Shown: positions 16,030-23,889, counted from the first letter of the stretch. The stretch is 30,570 bases of DNA from an uncultured Eubacteriales bacterium (GCA_934636325.1 CAKUAK010000106.1:1-30570), one strand, 5' to 3'. The notes: generated by a model from the sequence alone, not told the origin. Made by a program: numbers and translations.

Positions 16030-16895
16030 ATGAAAGAAAAGTCAAAAGTATCTCATCTGGCAATAGAGCTGGCCGTTTTGCTGGCGGCCCTCGTCATGCT
16101 GCTGTACCCGTCCGAGGGCGGCCTTTACCGCCGGTATGTGACCGATACGCTGCGCTATGTCCGGGCCGTCGTGCTGGAGGTCGAATCGGAGACCCTCAGC
16201 GACAGCGAGCTGAAAACCGGGCAGAAGCTGGGCGAGCAAAGGCTTAGGGTCCGCCTGTCGGACGGACAGGAGATCATCCTTGTAAACTATCTGACCGAAA
16301 TACACAATATCCTGCTGAAAAAGGGCGACAGCGCGTATGCGCCGACATGCCCAAAAATGCCGAGCCATACTACACCATATATAACTACGACCGCACGATC
16401 CCCCTTGCGATGCTGATAACCGTCTTTGTGCTGCTCCTGCTCCTTATCGGGCAGCGCGAGGGAGCCGATGCCTGCCTTTCCATCGTGTTCACGCTGACAT
16501 TCATTATTCGGGTACTGCTGCCATCGTTATTCGGCGGCGCCTCCCCGGTGGGAATGGGGTACGTGACGGTGCTGCTGTCGACTGCGGTGACCCTTATCCT
16601 GCTCCACGGCATCTCGATACAATGCCTGCTCAGCATCGGTGCAACGATGACCGGCGAGCTTGTCGCCTGCGGCATGTTTGCCGTCTTTTCACAGCTCCTG
16701 CATTTGACGGGATTCCAGACCGACTGCGCCGAGGGGCTTCTGCTGATCGCCCAGAACACGGGCCTTGATATACGCATGCTGCTCTTTGCCGGAATGATGA
16801 TCGCATCGCTGGGGGCGGTCATGGATGTTGCCGTATCGGCAATGATCGGCACCATATTCTACGGAAGGACAGAAAGACCCCGGCAGGCATCGTAA
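16030..16895 (+). pseudogene. YibE/F-like membrane protein, frameshifted and truncated
   Basis: Two overlapping frames together resemble the YibE/F family of polytopic membrane proteins. The first (from ATG 16030) has a membrane segment near residue 10-26 and the domain ending in DGQEIILVNYLTEIHNILL KKGDSAY; the second continues from about 16344 with DMPKNAEPYYTIYNYDR, several membrane helices and LFAGMMIASLGAVMDVAVSA. The join needs a change of one frame near 16,340-16,346. After GAVMDVA the family normally has a further long membrane region; here the frame stops within about 24 residues. So the gene is broken twice. A sequencing error could explain the frameshift but not the short C-terminus. 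Confidence 0.7.
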
Positions 16896-16920
16896 GAACG
16901 GCGACCTGCCGGGGTTTTAA
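16878..16920 (+). terminator. Intrinsic terminator overlapping the YibE/F remnant
   Basis: A perfect 10-bp stem (CCCCGGCAGG 16878-16887 with 16905-16914) has a 17-nt loop and a TTTT tail. Its 5' arm lies inside the last codons of the truncated reading frame, as if the gene end had been replaced. Confidence 0.65.
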
Positions 16921-16935
16921 ATAACATATATGACC

Positions 16936-16963
16936 CCTCTGCCGGAAGCGGCAGAGGCTTTTA
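16936..16963. terminator. Intrinsic terminator between YibE/F remnant and M20D gene
   Basis: An 8-bp perfect stem (16936-16943 with 16950-16957) with a 6-nt loop is followed by CTTTTAT on the plus strand. It lies 18 nt beyond the stop of the convergent M20D gene and could serve both sides, although the minus-strand T tract is poor. Confidence 0.65.
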
Positions 16964-16975
16964 TAAGATCAGAAA

Positions 16976-18121
16976 TTATTCGGCAAGGAAATCGAGGGCT
17001 GCCTGTGCATAGAAGGCTGTGCCGACCTCGAAAGCGTCCTCGTTAACAAAGAAGTGGTCGCTGTGGCCGGGATATGTTCCGTCAGCGCCGAGGCTGAAGA
17101 ATGCACCGGGAACATACTTTGTATATTCGGCAAAGTCCTCGCCGCCCATGCCCTTCTGGTCATACTCGACAAAGTCGGTGATCTTGCGGGCCGAAGCCAG
17201 TCCGCGCTCGACCATATCGGCGTCGTTGATGAGCACCTCTGTGATCTGCTCATAATCTACCTCGGCCTCGCAGCGGTATGTCTTGGCGGTCTCTTCGATG
17301 ATGCGCTTGAGGACCACGGGGATCTGGGCATGGACCTCGCGGCTGAAGCTGCGGATCGTGCCTTCAAGAACGGCCTCGCCGGAAACGATATTGAAGCGCG
17401 AGCCCGAATGGAAAGAACCGACTGTTACGACCAGAGGCTCCATGGGCGAGAACTCGCGGCTGACCATTGTCTGGAGGTTCATAACAGTGGCAGCGCCGCA
17501 GACTGTGGCGTCAACGCCGGCCTGGGGACCCGCGCCGTGGCATGCCTTGCCCTTAATGGTGGCGACGAATCTGTCGGTGGCGGCGTGGTGAGGACCGGCG
17601 CTGCTGGTGATAAGACCGCACTTCTTCATGACGCCGATATGTACGCCGAAGATGCCGTCAACACCCTCGAGGCAGCCCTGCTCGATGGCCAGGGCGGCTC
17701 CCTTGCCGACCTCTTCGGCGGGCTGGAAGATGAAGCGTACCGTGCCGGCGAACTGATCCTTGAGCTGGTTGAGCACCATGACCGAACCGAGCAGCATGGA
17801 GGCATGCGTATCATGGCCGCAGGCATGCATCATGCCGGGGACGCAGCTCTTGAAGGGCAGGTCGGTCTTTTCCTGGATCGACAGGGCGTCGATATCGCCC
17901 CTGAGGGCGACCGTCTTGCCCTCGCCCTTTGTGCCGTGGATCTCGGCAATAACGCCGGTGGGATCGAGCAGCCTGTATTCTACGCCAAGGGCGTCAAGGG
18001 CTTCGGCGATCTTCTTTGTTGTTCTGAACTCCTGAAGGCTGGCTTCGGGGTTCTGGTGCAGATCGCGGCGGAAGGCGACGACCTTATCCTGGACCTCATG
18101 GGCCATTTTTCTGATATCCAT
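16976..18121 (-). CDS. M20D-family amidohydrolase (hippurate / N-acyl-amino-acid hydrolase-like)
   Basis: A 381-residue metal-dependent amidohydrolase of subfamily M20D, whose members release amino acids from N-acyl, N-acetyl-diaminopimelate or IAA-type conjugates. Motifs: FRRDLHQNPEASLQEF near 17-32, RGDIDAL near 74, MHACGHDTHASMLLG near 98-112 with Cys101 and His103 as metal ligands, QPAEE at 133-137, HGAGPQAGVDA in the lid domain, and MGGEDFAEY near 320 with a final His region PGHSDHF. Length and order are typical. The ATG has only a weak ribosome site (GAGTGAAG), but a good promoter lies upstream. It is the third M20-type enzyme in the window and is different from the other two. Confidence 0.9.
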   Translation of the reverse strand: MDIRKMAHEVQDKVVAFRRDLHQNPEASLQEFRTTKKIAEALDALGVEYRLLDPTGVIAEIHGTKGEGKTVALRGDIDALSIQEKTDLPFKSCVPGMMHACGHDTHASMLLGSVMVLNQLKDQFAGTVRFIFQPAEEVGKGAALAIEQGCLEGVDGIFGVHIGVMKKCGLITSSAGPHHAATDRFVATIKGKACHGAGPQAGVDATVCGAATVMNLQTMVSREFSPMEPLVVTVGSFHSGSRFNIVSGEAVLEGTIRSFSREVHAQIPVVLKRIIEETAKTYRCEAEVDYEQITEVLINDADMVERGLASARKITDFVEYDQKGMGGEDFAEYTKYVPGAFFSLGADGTYPGHSDHFFVNEDAFEVGTAFYAQAALDFLAE

Positions 18122-18167
18122 TTATTCTTCACTCGCTTTCATAAATTGTATTCGATATCGTTATTTT

Positions 18168-18196
18168 ATAATATCACTATACTTTTTGCCTGTAAA
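18168..18196 (-). promoter_or_regulatory. SigA-type promoter of the M20D gene
   Basis: On the minus strand: TTTACA (18191-18196), exactly 17 nt and TATTAT (18168-18173), about 46 nt before the start codon. Confidence 0.6.
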
Positions 18197-18220
18197 GAGA
18201 AATCAGGTATATAAAATATA

Positions 18221-18245
18221 TTTAAAAGAAACCGCTTCTTTTAAA
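18221..18245. repeat. 10-bp inverted repeat upstream of the M20D promoter
   Basis: TTTAAAAGAA (18221-18230) and TTCTTTTAAA (18236-18245) are exact complements with a 5-nt centre. On the minus strand it comes after the rny terminator and 25 nt before the M20D -35 box. It could be an activator site for that promoter or a second, AT-rich terminator hairpin. Confidence 0.4.
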
Positions 18246-18248
18246 TGC

Positions 18249-18281
18249 CAAAACAGGACGCCGCCTTGCGGCAGCGCCCTG
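18249..18281 (-). terminator. Intrinsic terminator of rny
   Basis: On the minus strand a 12-bp stem with two wobble pairs (arms 18270-18281 and 18254-18265) and a GCAA loop is followed by TTTT. It starts nine bases after the rny stop codon. Confidence 0.7.
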
Positions 18282-18289
18282 CATACAGG

Positions 18290-19840
18290 TTATTTCGCGT
18301 AATCGACGGCCCTTGTCTCTCTTACGACATGGACCTTTATCATTCCGGGATAGCTCATCTCGTTCTCGATCTTTACCGAAAGCTCGCGGGCAAGAAGGAC
18401 CATATCCTCGTCCTTGACCTCTTCGGGCTTGACGATGATCCTTATCTCGCGTCCGGCCTGGAATGCGAAGCACTTGTCGACCCCCTTCATGCTGCCCGCA
18501 AGCTCTTCGAGCTTTTCAAGGCGCTTGATATAGGCTTCAAGATTTTCGCGTCTTGCGCCGGGACGTGCGGCGGATATGGCGTCGGCCGCCTGAACAAGGC
18601 AGGCAACGACCGTCTCGGCCTCAACGTCTCCGTGATGCGCCTCGATGGCATTGATTACCTCGGGGCTCTCGCGGTACTTGCGGGCGATATCGACGCCCAG
18701 GCTGACGTGCGAGCCCTCCATCTCGTGGGTGACGGCCTTGCCGATATCATGCAGCAGACCGGCGCGCTTGGCAAGCGTAACGTCGGCGCCCAGCTCGGCG
18801 GCCAGCAGACCGGCGATATGGGATACCTCGATGGAATGATTGAGCACGTTCTGGCCGTAGCTCGTGCGGTAGCGCATACGGCCCAGCAGCTTGACGATCT
18901 CGGGATGGACGCCGTGAACACCGGTCTCGAACAGGGCGCGCTCGCCCTCTTTCTTGATAATGCTCTCGACCTCGGCCCTGGACTTCTCGACCGTCTCTTC
19001 GATGCGGGCCGGATGGATACGGCCGTCGAGGATGAGCTTTTCAAGACTCAGCCTTGCGACCTCGCGTCTTACGGGATCGAAGCTGGAAAGTGTGATGGCC
19101 TCGGGCGTATCGTCGATGATAAGATCGACCCCCGTGAGGTTTTCGAGGGTCCTGATATTGCGTCCCTCGCGTCCGATGATCCTGCCCTTCATTTCGTCAT
19201 TGGGCAGCGGCACGACAGACACGGTGGCTTCGCTTACATGATCGGCGGCGCAGCGCTGGATAGCCAGCGAGATGACCTCGCGCGCCATCTTGTCGCTGTC
19301 CTCCTTGAGCTGACGCTCGATCTCCTTGAGCTTGACGGCGGCGTCATGGCGGGCGTCATCCTCGATCTGACTGATGATGATGCTCTTGGCCTCCTCGACC
19401 GTCATGCCGGAGATCTTCTCCAGCATTTCAAGCTGACTTTTCTTGACAGATCTGATCTCTTCCTGAAGCTCTTCGTTTTCCTTGAGCTTTTTGTTGAGCT
19501 TTTCTTCCTTCTGCTCCATGCTCTCGTACTTGCGGTCGATGGCTTCTTCCTTTTGCAGGATGCGTCTTTCCTGCTTTTTGATGTCCTGGTTTCTCTCTTT
19601 TGTCTCCCGGTCGAACTCAGTTTTGGCTCGATAGATCTCTTCCTTTGCCTCGACTAACGCTTCACGCTTTTTAGCCTCGGCAGACTTGATAGCCTCGTTG
19701 ATGATCCTTGTTGCCTCATCCTCGGCACTTCCTATCTCTTTCTCAGCGATATTCTTACGATAAAGATAACCCGCTAATACGCCAATCAAAGCCGCCGCGA
19801 GCAAAGCACAGATCCATATTACGGTGCTTATACCCGGCAT
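18290..19840 (-). CDS. rny: Ribonuclease Y
   Basis: RNase Y is the membrane-bound endonuclease that starts mRNA decay in many Firmicutes. The protein has an N-terminal membrane helix (about 4-23), a long charged coiled coil (about 30-190), a KH RNA-binding domain with GREGRNIRTLE, and an HD domain with LLHDIGKA (His-Asp at about 364-365) followed by EAHHGD. The frame allows an earlier ATG at 19873, but the ATG at 19840 is preceded by a strong AAGGAGG and gives 516 residues, close to the normal length, so I chose it. It has its own promoter and terminator. The 5' leader of about 85 nt is foldable. Confidence 0.96.
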   Translation of the reverse strand: MPGISTVIWICALLAAALIGVLAGYLYRKNIAEKEIGSAEDEATRIINEAIKSAEAKKREALVEAKEEIYRAKTEFDRETKERNQDIKKQERRILQKEEAIDRKYESMEQKEEKLNKKLKENEELQEEIRSVKKSQLEMLEKISGMTVEEAKSIIISQIEDDARHDAAVKLKEIERQLKEDSDKMAREVISLAIQRCAADHVSEATVSVVPLPNDEMKGRIIGREGRNIRTLENLTGVDLIIDDTPEAITLSSFDPVRREVARLSLEKLILDGRIHPARIEETVEKSRAEVESIIKKEGERALFETGVHGVHPEIVKLLGRMRYRTSYGQNVLNHSIEVSHIAGLLAAELGADVTLAKRAGLLHDIGKAVTHEMEGSHVSLGVDIARKYRESPEVINAIEAHHGDVEAETVVACLVQAADAISAARPGARRENLEAYIKRLEKLEELAGSMKGVDKCFAFQAGREIRIIVKPEEVKDEDMVLLARELSVKIENEMSYPGMIKVHVVRETRAVDYAK

Positions 19841-19876
19841 CTGCTTTTCCTCCTTAGGGATAATTAAAAACATATC

Positions 19877-19920
19877 AAGCTACTTACATTTTGTAAAAGT
19901 AACCAAAATGGCCATAGCTT
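19877..19920 (-). promoter_or_regulatory. Structured 5' leader of rny
   Basis: Within the rny leader, AAGCTA pairs with TAGCTT (19877-19882 with 19915-19920), enclosing a second stem CATTTTG with CAAAATG (19887-19893 with 19904-19910). No T tract follows, so it is not a terminator. It could be a stability element or a target of RNase Y itself; this is inference. Confidence 0.4.
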
Positions 19921-19932
19921 AACAAGATATAT

Positions 19933-19960
19933 TTTATATCCCAGAGGGGTGCATTGTCAA
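19933..19960 (-). promoter_or_regulatory. SigA-type promoter of rny
   Basis: On the minus strand: consensus TTGACA (19955-19960), a 16-nt spacer and TATAAA (19933-19938). It lies in the gap between sleB and rny and gives rny a leader of about 85 nt. Confidence 0.7.
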
Positions 19961-20007
19961 GGTAAAACGGGGACAGCCTATAAAATACAGTGCCGCCCCA
20001 TATGGCG

Positions 20008-20679
20008 CTATTTGGCAAAAATGTGCTTGCCGATGACGGCGATGGTCTCGCGGGTGAATATCCACGAGCTTGTCGACTTGTCGGGATTGTAATAGTATAT
20101 CGCGCCGCCCGATGGGTCCCAGCCGTTCATGGCGTCGCGGGCGGCCTTTTTGCACTGCTCCTCGGGCTCGAGGTTGAACTGCCCGTCGCTCAGCGCCGTG
20201 AAAGCCCCCGGCTGATAGAGCACCCCGGCTATCGTATTGGGGAAGGAGGGATGCTTGACCCTGTTGAGTATGACGGCGCCGACGGCCACCTGGCCGATGT
20301 AGGGCTCTCCGCGGGCCTCGGCCGATATCATTTTCGCCAGAAGATAAAGCTCGTCCTTTGTTCCCGCCGACGCCGAGGATGTGCTCGAGGGCGTCGTTAT
20401 GCCCAGGGCCGCCAGGGTCTTTTTGCCGCATACGCCGTCGGCCGTAAGGCCGTTTTTGCGCTGGAAGCTCTTGACCGCCTCGACCGTGGCGCTGCCGTAA
20501 ATTCCGTCGACGCTGCCGCTGTAATAGCCCCATCTCTTCAGCTTTGTCTGTATCGTTCTGACCGTTTCGCCCGACGCGCCCTTTTTATAGCTGGCCGCGC
20601 CGATGCGCAGCGCCGCGGCCGACAACAGCAGAAGCCCGGCCATAAGGGCGGCGGCCCATCTCTTTTTCCTATCGCACAT
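20008..20679 (-). CDS. sleB: Spore cortex-lytic enzyme SleB-like cell wall hydrolase
   Basis: SleB is a lytic enzyme that degrades spore cortex during germination. The 223-residue protein has a signal peptide (basic MCDRKKR then a hydrophobic run to about residue 29), a peptidoglycan-binding domain near 30-95 (SGETVRTIQTKLKRWGYY, GSATVEAVKSFQRKNGL), a Ser/Thr-rich linker, and the hydrolase domain with MISAEARGEPYIGQVAVG near 116 containing the catalytic Glu, then VILNRVKHPSFP and IYYYNPDK. The frame is open far upstream; the ATG at 20679 is chosen because AGAGGT lies just before it and the signal peptide follows. No ypeB partner is next to it. It could also be a vegetative SleB-like hydrolase. 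Confidence 0.88.
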   Translation of the reverse strand: MCDRKKRWAAALMAGLLLLSAAALRIGAASYKKGASGETVRTIQTKLKRWGYYSGSVDGIYGSATVEAVKSFQRKNGLTADGVCGKKTLAALGITTPSSTSSASAGTKDELYLLAKMISAEARGEPYIGQVAVGAVILNRVKHPSFPNTIAGVLYQPGAFTALSDGQFNLEPEEQCKKAARDAMNGWDPSGGAIYYYNPDKSTSSWIFTRETIAVIGKHIFAK

Positions 20680-20699
20680 ATCAAGACCTCTTTTGTGTT

Positions 20700-20727
20700 T
20701 TGAGTTTTTGATAGTTTGTGCTATAAT
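20700..20727 (+). promoter_or_regulatory. Extended -10 promoter of the trmN6-rsmI pair
   Basis: TTGAGT (20700-20705), a 16-nt spacer and TATAAT (20722-20727) preceded by TGC, an extended -10. Transcription should begin near 20734, giving a very short leader before the methyltransferase frame. Confidence 0.6.
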
Positions 20728-20760
20728 CGGTATATTATGAGTTGAAATGGGGCGAGAGGG

Positions 20761-21474
20761 CTGCGTCACAAAAATTATCTTTTTCCCGGATACAGTTTCT
20801 GGCAGGACGACGAATATTTCAAGCTGTCGCAGGACTCGGTGCTCCTCGGCGCTTTCGCAAAGGCAAGACGCAAAGAGCGCGTCCTTGATCTCGGCTGCGG
20901 CGTCGGTGTTCTTGCTATAATGGCGCTGCTGCGCAATCCGGGATGCACGGCATGCGGTCTGGAGATAACCCCCGGCGCGGCCGAGCTGGCCCGCCAGAAC
21001 CTTGAGCTGTGCGGCCTTTCGGACCGCGGAGAGATCGTCTGCGGCGACATGCGCGATATGCCCCGCGGGCTTATCGGCCGCTTCGATGTCTGCATATCCA
21101 ATCCGCCCTATTTTCATCCGGAGCGTGGCTTTTCGTCGCCCAGCGCGGCCATGGCTGCCGCAAGGAACCAGAGCTACGGCGGCATCTCCGACGTATGTGC
21201 TGCGGCGGCGTCATGCCTCAAATGGGGCGGGCGTTTTTACCTCTGCTATCCCCCCGGCGATCTCTCTCCCCTCTTTGCCGCGCTTCTGCAAAACAGGCTG
21301 GAGCCCAAGACCATGCGTCTCGTTTTTCCCACGGAGACCTCGCATCCCTGCCTCGTGCTGATCGAAGCCCGCAAGGGCGGCGGGGTCCATCTTGATATAC
21401 TGCCGTCGCTGATAATAGAAAAGGACGGACAGAAAACATCTGAGTTCAAAAAAATGTATACCCTGGAGGACTGA
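20761..21474 (+). CDS. tRNA1(Val) adenine-N6 methyltransferase-like protein (TrmN6/YabB family)
   Basis: A class I SAM-dependent methyltransferase of the TrmN6/YabB family, which modifies A37 of tRNA-Val in known members. Motifs: FKLSQDSVLLGAF at the front, RVLDLGCGVGVLAIMAL for the SAM site, and the target-base motif SNPPYF. The only standard start in frame is GTG at 20839, which would cut off the family-conserved QDDEYFKLSQDS segment. The frame is open back to 20746; the best candidate is CTG at 20761, with GGGG eight bases before it. ATG codons at 20738 and 20747 are in a stop-blocked or different frame. rsmI follows after 2 nt, as in Bacillus yabB-yabC. The start is therefore unsettled, the identity fairly sure. 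Confidence 0.82.
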   Translation: MRHKNYLFPGYSFWQDDEYFKLSQDSVLLGAFAKARRKERVLDLGCGVGVLAIMALLRNPGCTACGLEITPGAAELARQNLELCGLSDRGEIVCGDMRDMPRGLIGRFDVCISNPPYFHPERGFSSPSAAMAAARNQSYGGISDVCAAAASCLKWGGRFYLCYPPGDLSPLFAALLQNRLEPKTMRLVFPTETSHPCLVLIEARKGGGVHLDILPSLIIEKDGQKTSEFKKMYTLED

Positions 21475-21476
21475 AC

Positions 21477-22319
21477 ATGAAGGGCAAGCTCTATGTCGTT
21501 GCAACGCCGATAGGAAACCTCGGCGATCTCTCTCCCCGCGCCGTCGAGACCCTTTCGTCGGTCGATTTCATCGCCGCCGAGGACACCCGTGTCGGCGCCA
21601 AGCTGCTCAATAAATTCGATATAAAAAAGCCGCAGATAAGCTATTTCGAGCACAACAAGCGCCAGAAGGGCCAGTATATCGCCTCGCGCATACTCGAAGG
21701 CGAGAGCTGCGCCATCATAACCGACGCCGGGACACCGGCCATATCCGATCCCGGCACCGATCTTGTCGATATCTGCCGCGATATGGATATCGAGGTCGCA
21801 TCGGTCCCCGGCCCCAGCGCCATCATAACGGCCCTTTCGATATCGGGGATGGACTGCGGCCGCTTCTGCTTCGAGGGCTTTCTCTCGACGGCCAAAAAGA
21901 GCCGAATAAAGCATCTCGAGGAAACGGCCAGAGAACCCCGCACCCTTGTTTTCTATGAAGCCCCCCACAAGCTGCTGCGCACCCTTGAGGATATGCGTGA
22001 GTATTACGGCGGCGACCGCCGCATCGCCCTCTGCCGCGAGCTGACCAAGCTTCACGAAGAGGTCGTCCGCACTACCATTGCACAGGCTGTGGAAAAATAC
22101 ACCGAAACGCCGCCCAAGGGCGAGTTCGTTCTTATCATCGAGGGCTGGAAGCCCCAGGAGGGCGAGAGCGACGGCACGCCCTCGATAGACGATATGCTCA
22201 AAGAGGTGGCCGCCCTGACCGAGGGCGGAAAGCCGATGTCCTCGGCCGTAAAGGAGACGGCGGCCAAATACGGCATATCCAAAAACGCCCTTTACCGGGC
22301 GGCGCAGGATCTTACATAA
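21477..22319 (+). CDS. rsmI: 16S rRNA (cytidine1402-2'-O)-methyltransferase
   Basis: RsmI methylates the ribose of C1402 in the decoding centre of 16S rRNA. The 280-residue protein has the family start LYVVATPIGNLGDLSPRAVETL, then AAEDTRVGAKLL near 38, ITDAGTPAISDPG near 80, VPGPSAIITALSISG near 102 and FEGFLSTAKKSR near 128, all typical of the tetrapyrrole-methylase fold. Length is normal. GGAGG precedes the ATG, overlapping the end of the upstream methyltransferase gene. Its last 8 nt overlap the end of spmB on the opposite strand. Confidence 0.96.
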   Translation: MKGKLYVVATPIGNLGDLSPRAVETLSSVDFIAAEDTRVGAKLLNKFDIKKPQISYFEHNKRQKGQYIASRILEGESCAIITDAGTPAISDPGTDLVDICRDMDIEVASVPGPSAIITALSISGMDCGRFCFEGFLSTAKKSRIKHLEETAREPRTLVFYEAPHKLLRTLEDMREYYGGDRRIALCRELTKLHEEVVRTTIAQAVEKYTETPPKGEFVLIIEGWKPQEGESDGTPSIDDMLKEVAALTEGGKPMSSAVKETAAKYGISKNALYRAAQDLT

Positions 22320-22821
22320 ACAGTCTGACGAAAAACGCCGACGCTGCAAAGGCCGCGATATCTCCGGCCAATGCGGCGGCGGCTATCTTTTTTATATCCC
22401 GCTTTTCCATTTTTGCCGCGTACAGACCGATGACATAAAAGGTCGTCTCGCCCGCGCCGAGCATGACCGCCGCCGTCATGCCCGGATATGAATCGACGCC
22501 GCAGGACTCCATTATCCCCATGGCCGCGCCGACGGCCCCCGAACCGGAAAATGGACGCAGAAGCGCCAGCGGCAGGCATTCGGCCGGGAGCCCGATAAGC
22601 CGGGCGCAGGGTCTGAGCAGCCCGCACAGGATGTCTATCGCGCCCGAGGCCTCGAGCATGCGCAGCCCGACGGTCATAAGCAACACTACCGGGAATATCG
22701 CCATGACGGTCTCGAGTCCCCGCCGGACTCCGCGGGCAAAGGCGGCGCACAGGTCGGTCTCTTTGACGATGGCCAGAAGCATTATCCCGGCCAGCATGCA
22801 CGGAACGGCGTACCCGCGCAT
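22312..22821 (-). CDS. spmB: Spore maturation protein B
   Basis: SpmB works with SpmA in the dehydration of the spore core. The 169-residue protein is hydrophobic with four or so membrane segments and the nucleoside-recognition (Gate) domain features GLETVMAIFPVVLLMTVGL near 35-53, RPFSGSGAVGAAMGIM near 89-104 and LGAGETTFYV near 119-128. The upstream open frame is a shadow; the true start is the ATG at 22819-22821, which shares one base with the spmA stop codon, the usual tight coupling of these two genes. Confidence 0.92.
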   Translation of the reverse strand: MRGYAVPCMLAGIMLLAIVKETDLCAAFARGVRRGLETVMAIFPVVLLMTVGLRMLEASGAIDILCGLLRPCARLIGLPAECLPLALLRPFSGSGAVGAAMGIMESCGVDSYPGMTAAVMLGAGETTFYVIGLYAAKMEKRDIKKIAAAALAGDIAAFAASAFFVRLFM

Positions 22822-23399
22822 CAGCGCCTTCCCGCCGTCAACAGCCTTGATGCTGCCAGCGCCGCCGCGAAAGAGCATGCCGACGCGCACCAGACCGGCA
22901 CAAGTATGGCATAGGGCCGTGATGAGCCCAGCGCCGCCCTTATCGACGCGGCCGTCGAGGGTATGAGCTGTATCGAAACGGTATTGAGCACGGCGAGGGT
23001 CATCAGCGGGCGCCGCCCGATGACCCCCTTTCGGTAAAGATTCTCGAGCCTTCCGGCGGCTTCGAGCCCCGCAGGCGTCGCCGCCGAGCCGAGGCCAAGC
23101 AGATTGGCCGCCATGTTGCGCCCTATGCTGCCGCAGGCCTCCCTGTCGTCGGCCGCGCTGCCGTATATAAAGGAGATCGGGCGGCGCAGCAAGCGCGTCA
23201 GCCATTCCGAAAGCCCGCATTCGCCCATGATCTCCATTATGCCCGACCAGAAGCATATCCCGCCGGCCATGGTGATGACATTCTTTACGGCGTCGGCCGC
23301 CGCGCCGGCACTCTGGGCCGCGACGGCCTCCATGCTGCCCGAAAGAGCGCCGGAAAATGCCGCCAGGATAAATATCAGCCCGATGATAAAAGGTAACAT
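22821..23399 (-). CDS. spmA: Spore maturation protein A
   Basis: SpmA is the partner of SpmB. The 192-residue protein has an N-terminal membrane segment, AAADAVKNVITMAGGICFWSG near 33-52, a central NMAANLLGLGSAATPAGLEA near 94-113 that is highly typical of SpmA, and MTLAVLNTVSIQLIPSTAA near 132-150. Length is normal. The ribosome site AGAGGTGAT lies before the ATG at 23399. Translation is coupled to spmB. I found no clear sporulation sigma-factor promoter in the upstream 80 nt. Confidence 0.93.
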   Translation of the reverse strand: MLPFIIGLIFILAAFSGALSGSMEAVAAQSAGAAADAVKNVITMAGGICFWSGIMEIMGECGLSEWLTRLLRRPISFIYGSAADDREACGSIGRNMAANLLGLGSAATPAGLEAAGRLENLYRKGVIGRRPLMTLAVLNTVSIQLIPSTAASIRAALGSSRPYAILVPVWCASACSFAAALAASRLLTAGRR

Positions 23400-23478
23400 T
23401 TTATGAGATCACCTCTGCCTTTCGTCAAAATATACAACTATTTACATTTTCTTAACGTCTTTTTTTCTTCTTTTTTCG

Positions 23479-23507
23479 TTGACATAATCTTACATTTTGA
23501 ATAAAAT
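23479..23507 (+). promoter_or_regulatory. SigA-type promoter of abrB
   Basis: Consensus TTGACA (23479-23484), exactly 17 nt and TAAAAT (23502-23507), 58 nt before the chosen ATG. Confidence 0.7.
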
Positions 23508-23564
23508 AGTCGTACACCCCTTAGCAGTCGCATACGGTGAATGAAAAACAGTGAGGAAAATGAA

Positions 23565-23810
23565 ATGAAATCAACAGGTATAGTGAGGAAAGTTGACGAG
23601 CTCGGCCGCATCGTTCTGCCCATCGAGCTCCGCAGAACGCTCAACATCGAGCTCAAGGATCCCGTAGAGATCTATGTCGACGGCCAGTCGATCGTTCTGC
23701 GCAAGCACGAGCCGACATGCGTATTCTGCGGCGGATCCAAGAAGATCGCACCCTTCAAGGGCAAGAACGTATGTGCCGCATGCCGCGCAGAGCTGGCCCA
23801 GGAAGACTGA
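23565..23810 (+). CDS. abrB: AbrB/SpoVT-family transition-state regulator with CxxC pairs
   Basis: An 81-residue DNA-binding protein. The front half (MKSTGIVRKVDELGRIVLPI and on to about residue 47) is the swapped-hairpin AbrB domain that binds DNA as a dimer or tetramer; the back half carries CVFCGG and CAAC, a pair of CxxC motifs that look like a small zinc ribbon and replace the usual AbrB tail. I chose the second ATG (23565) because family homology begins there and GAGG sits suitably upstream; the first ATG at 23541 would add eight residues. It lies in the same chromosomal order as abrB in Bacillus (after yabC, before metS). Confidence 0.9.
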   Translation: MKSTGIVRKVDELGRIVLPIELRRTLNIELKDPVEIYVDGQSIVLRKHEPTCVFCGGSKKIAPFKGKNVCAACRAELAQED

Positions 23811-23852
23811 TCGTCCCGCCCACGCAATATAAGTATTCGATACATAACGATC

Positions 23853-23880
23853 AAAGAACACCGCACGGTGTTCTTTTTTC
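23853..23880 (+). terminator. Intrinsic terminator of abrB
   Basis: An 11-bp perfect stem (AAAGAACACCG 23853-23863 with 23866-23876) has a 2-nt centre and a six-T run. The AT base makes it look like a standard terminator. It starts about 42 nt after the abrB stop. Confidence 0.85.
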
Positions 23881-23889
23881 ATATCTTCA

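Noticed and set aside
17054..19657. Two long plus-strand frames opposite the M20D and rny genes
   Set aside because: These are antisense shadows of well-identified minus-strand genes that have their own promoters and ribosome sites.
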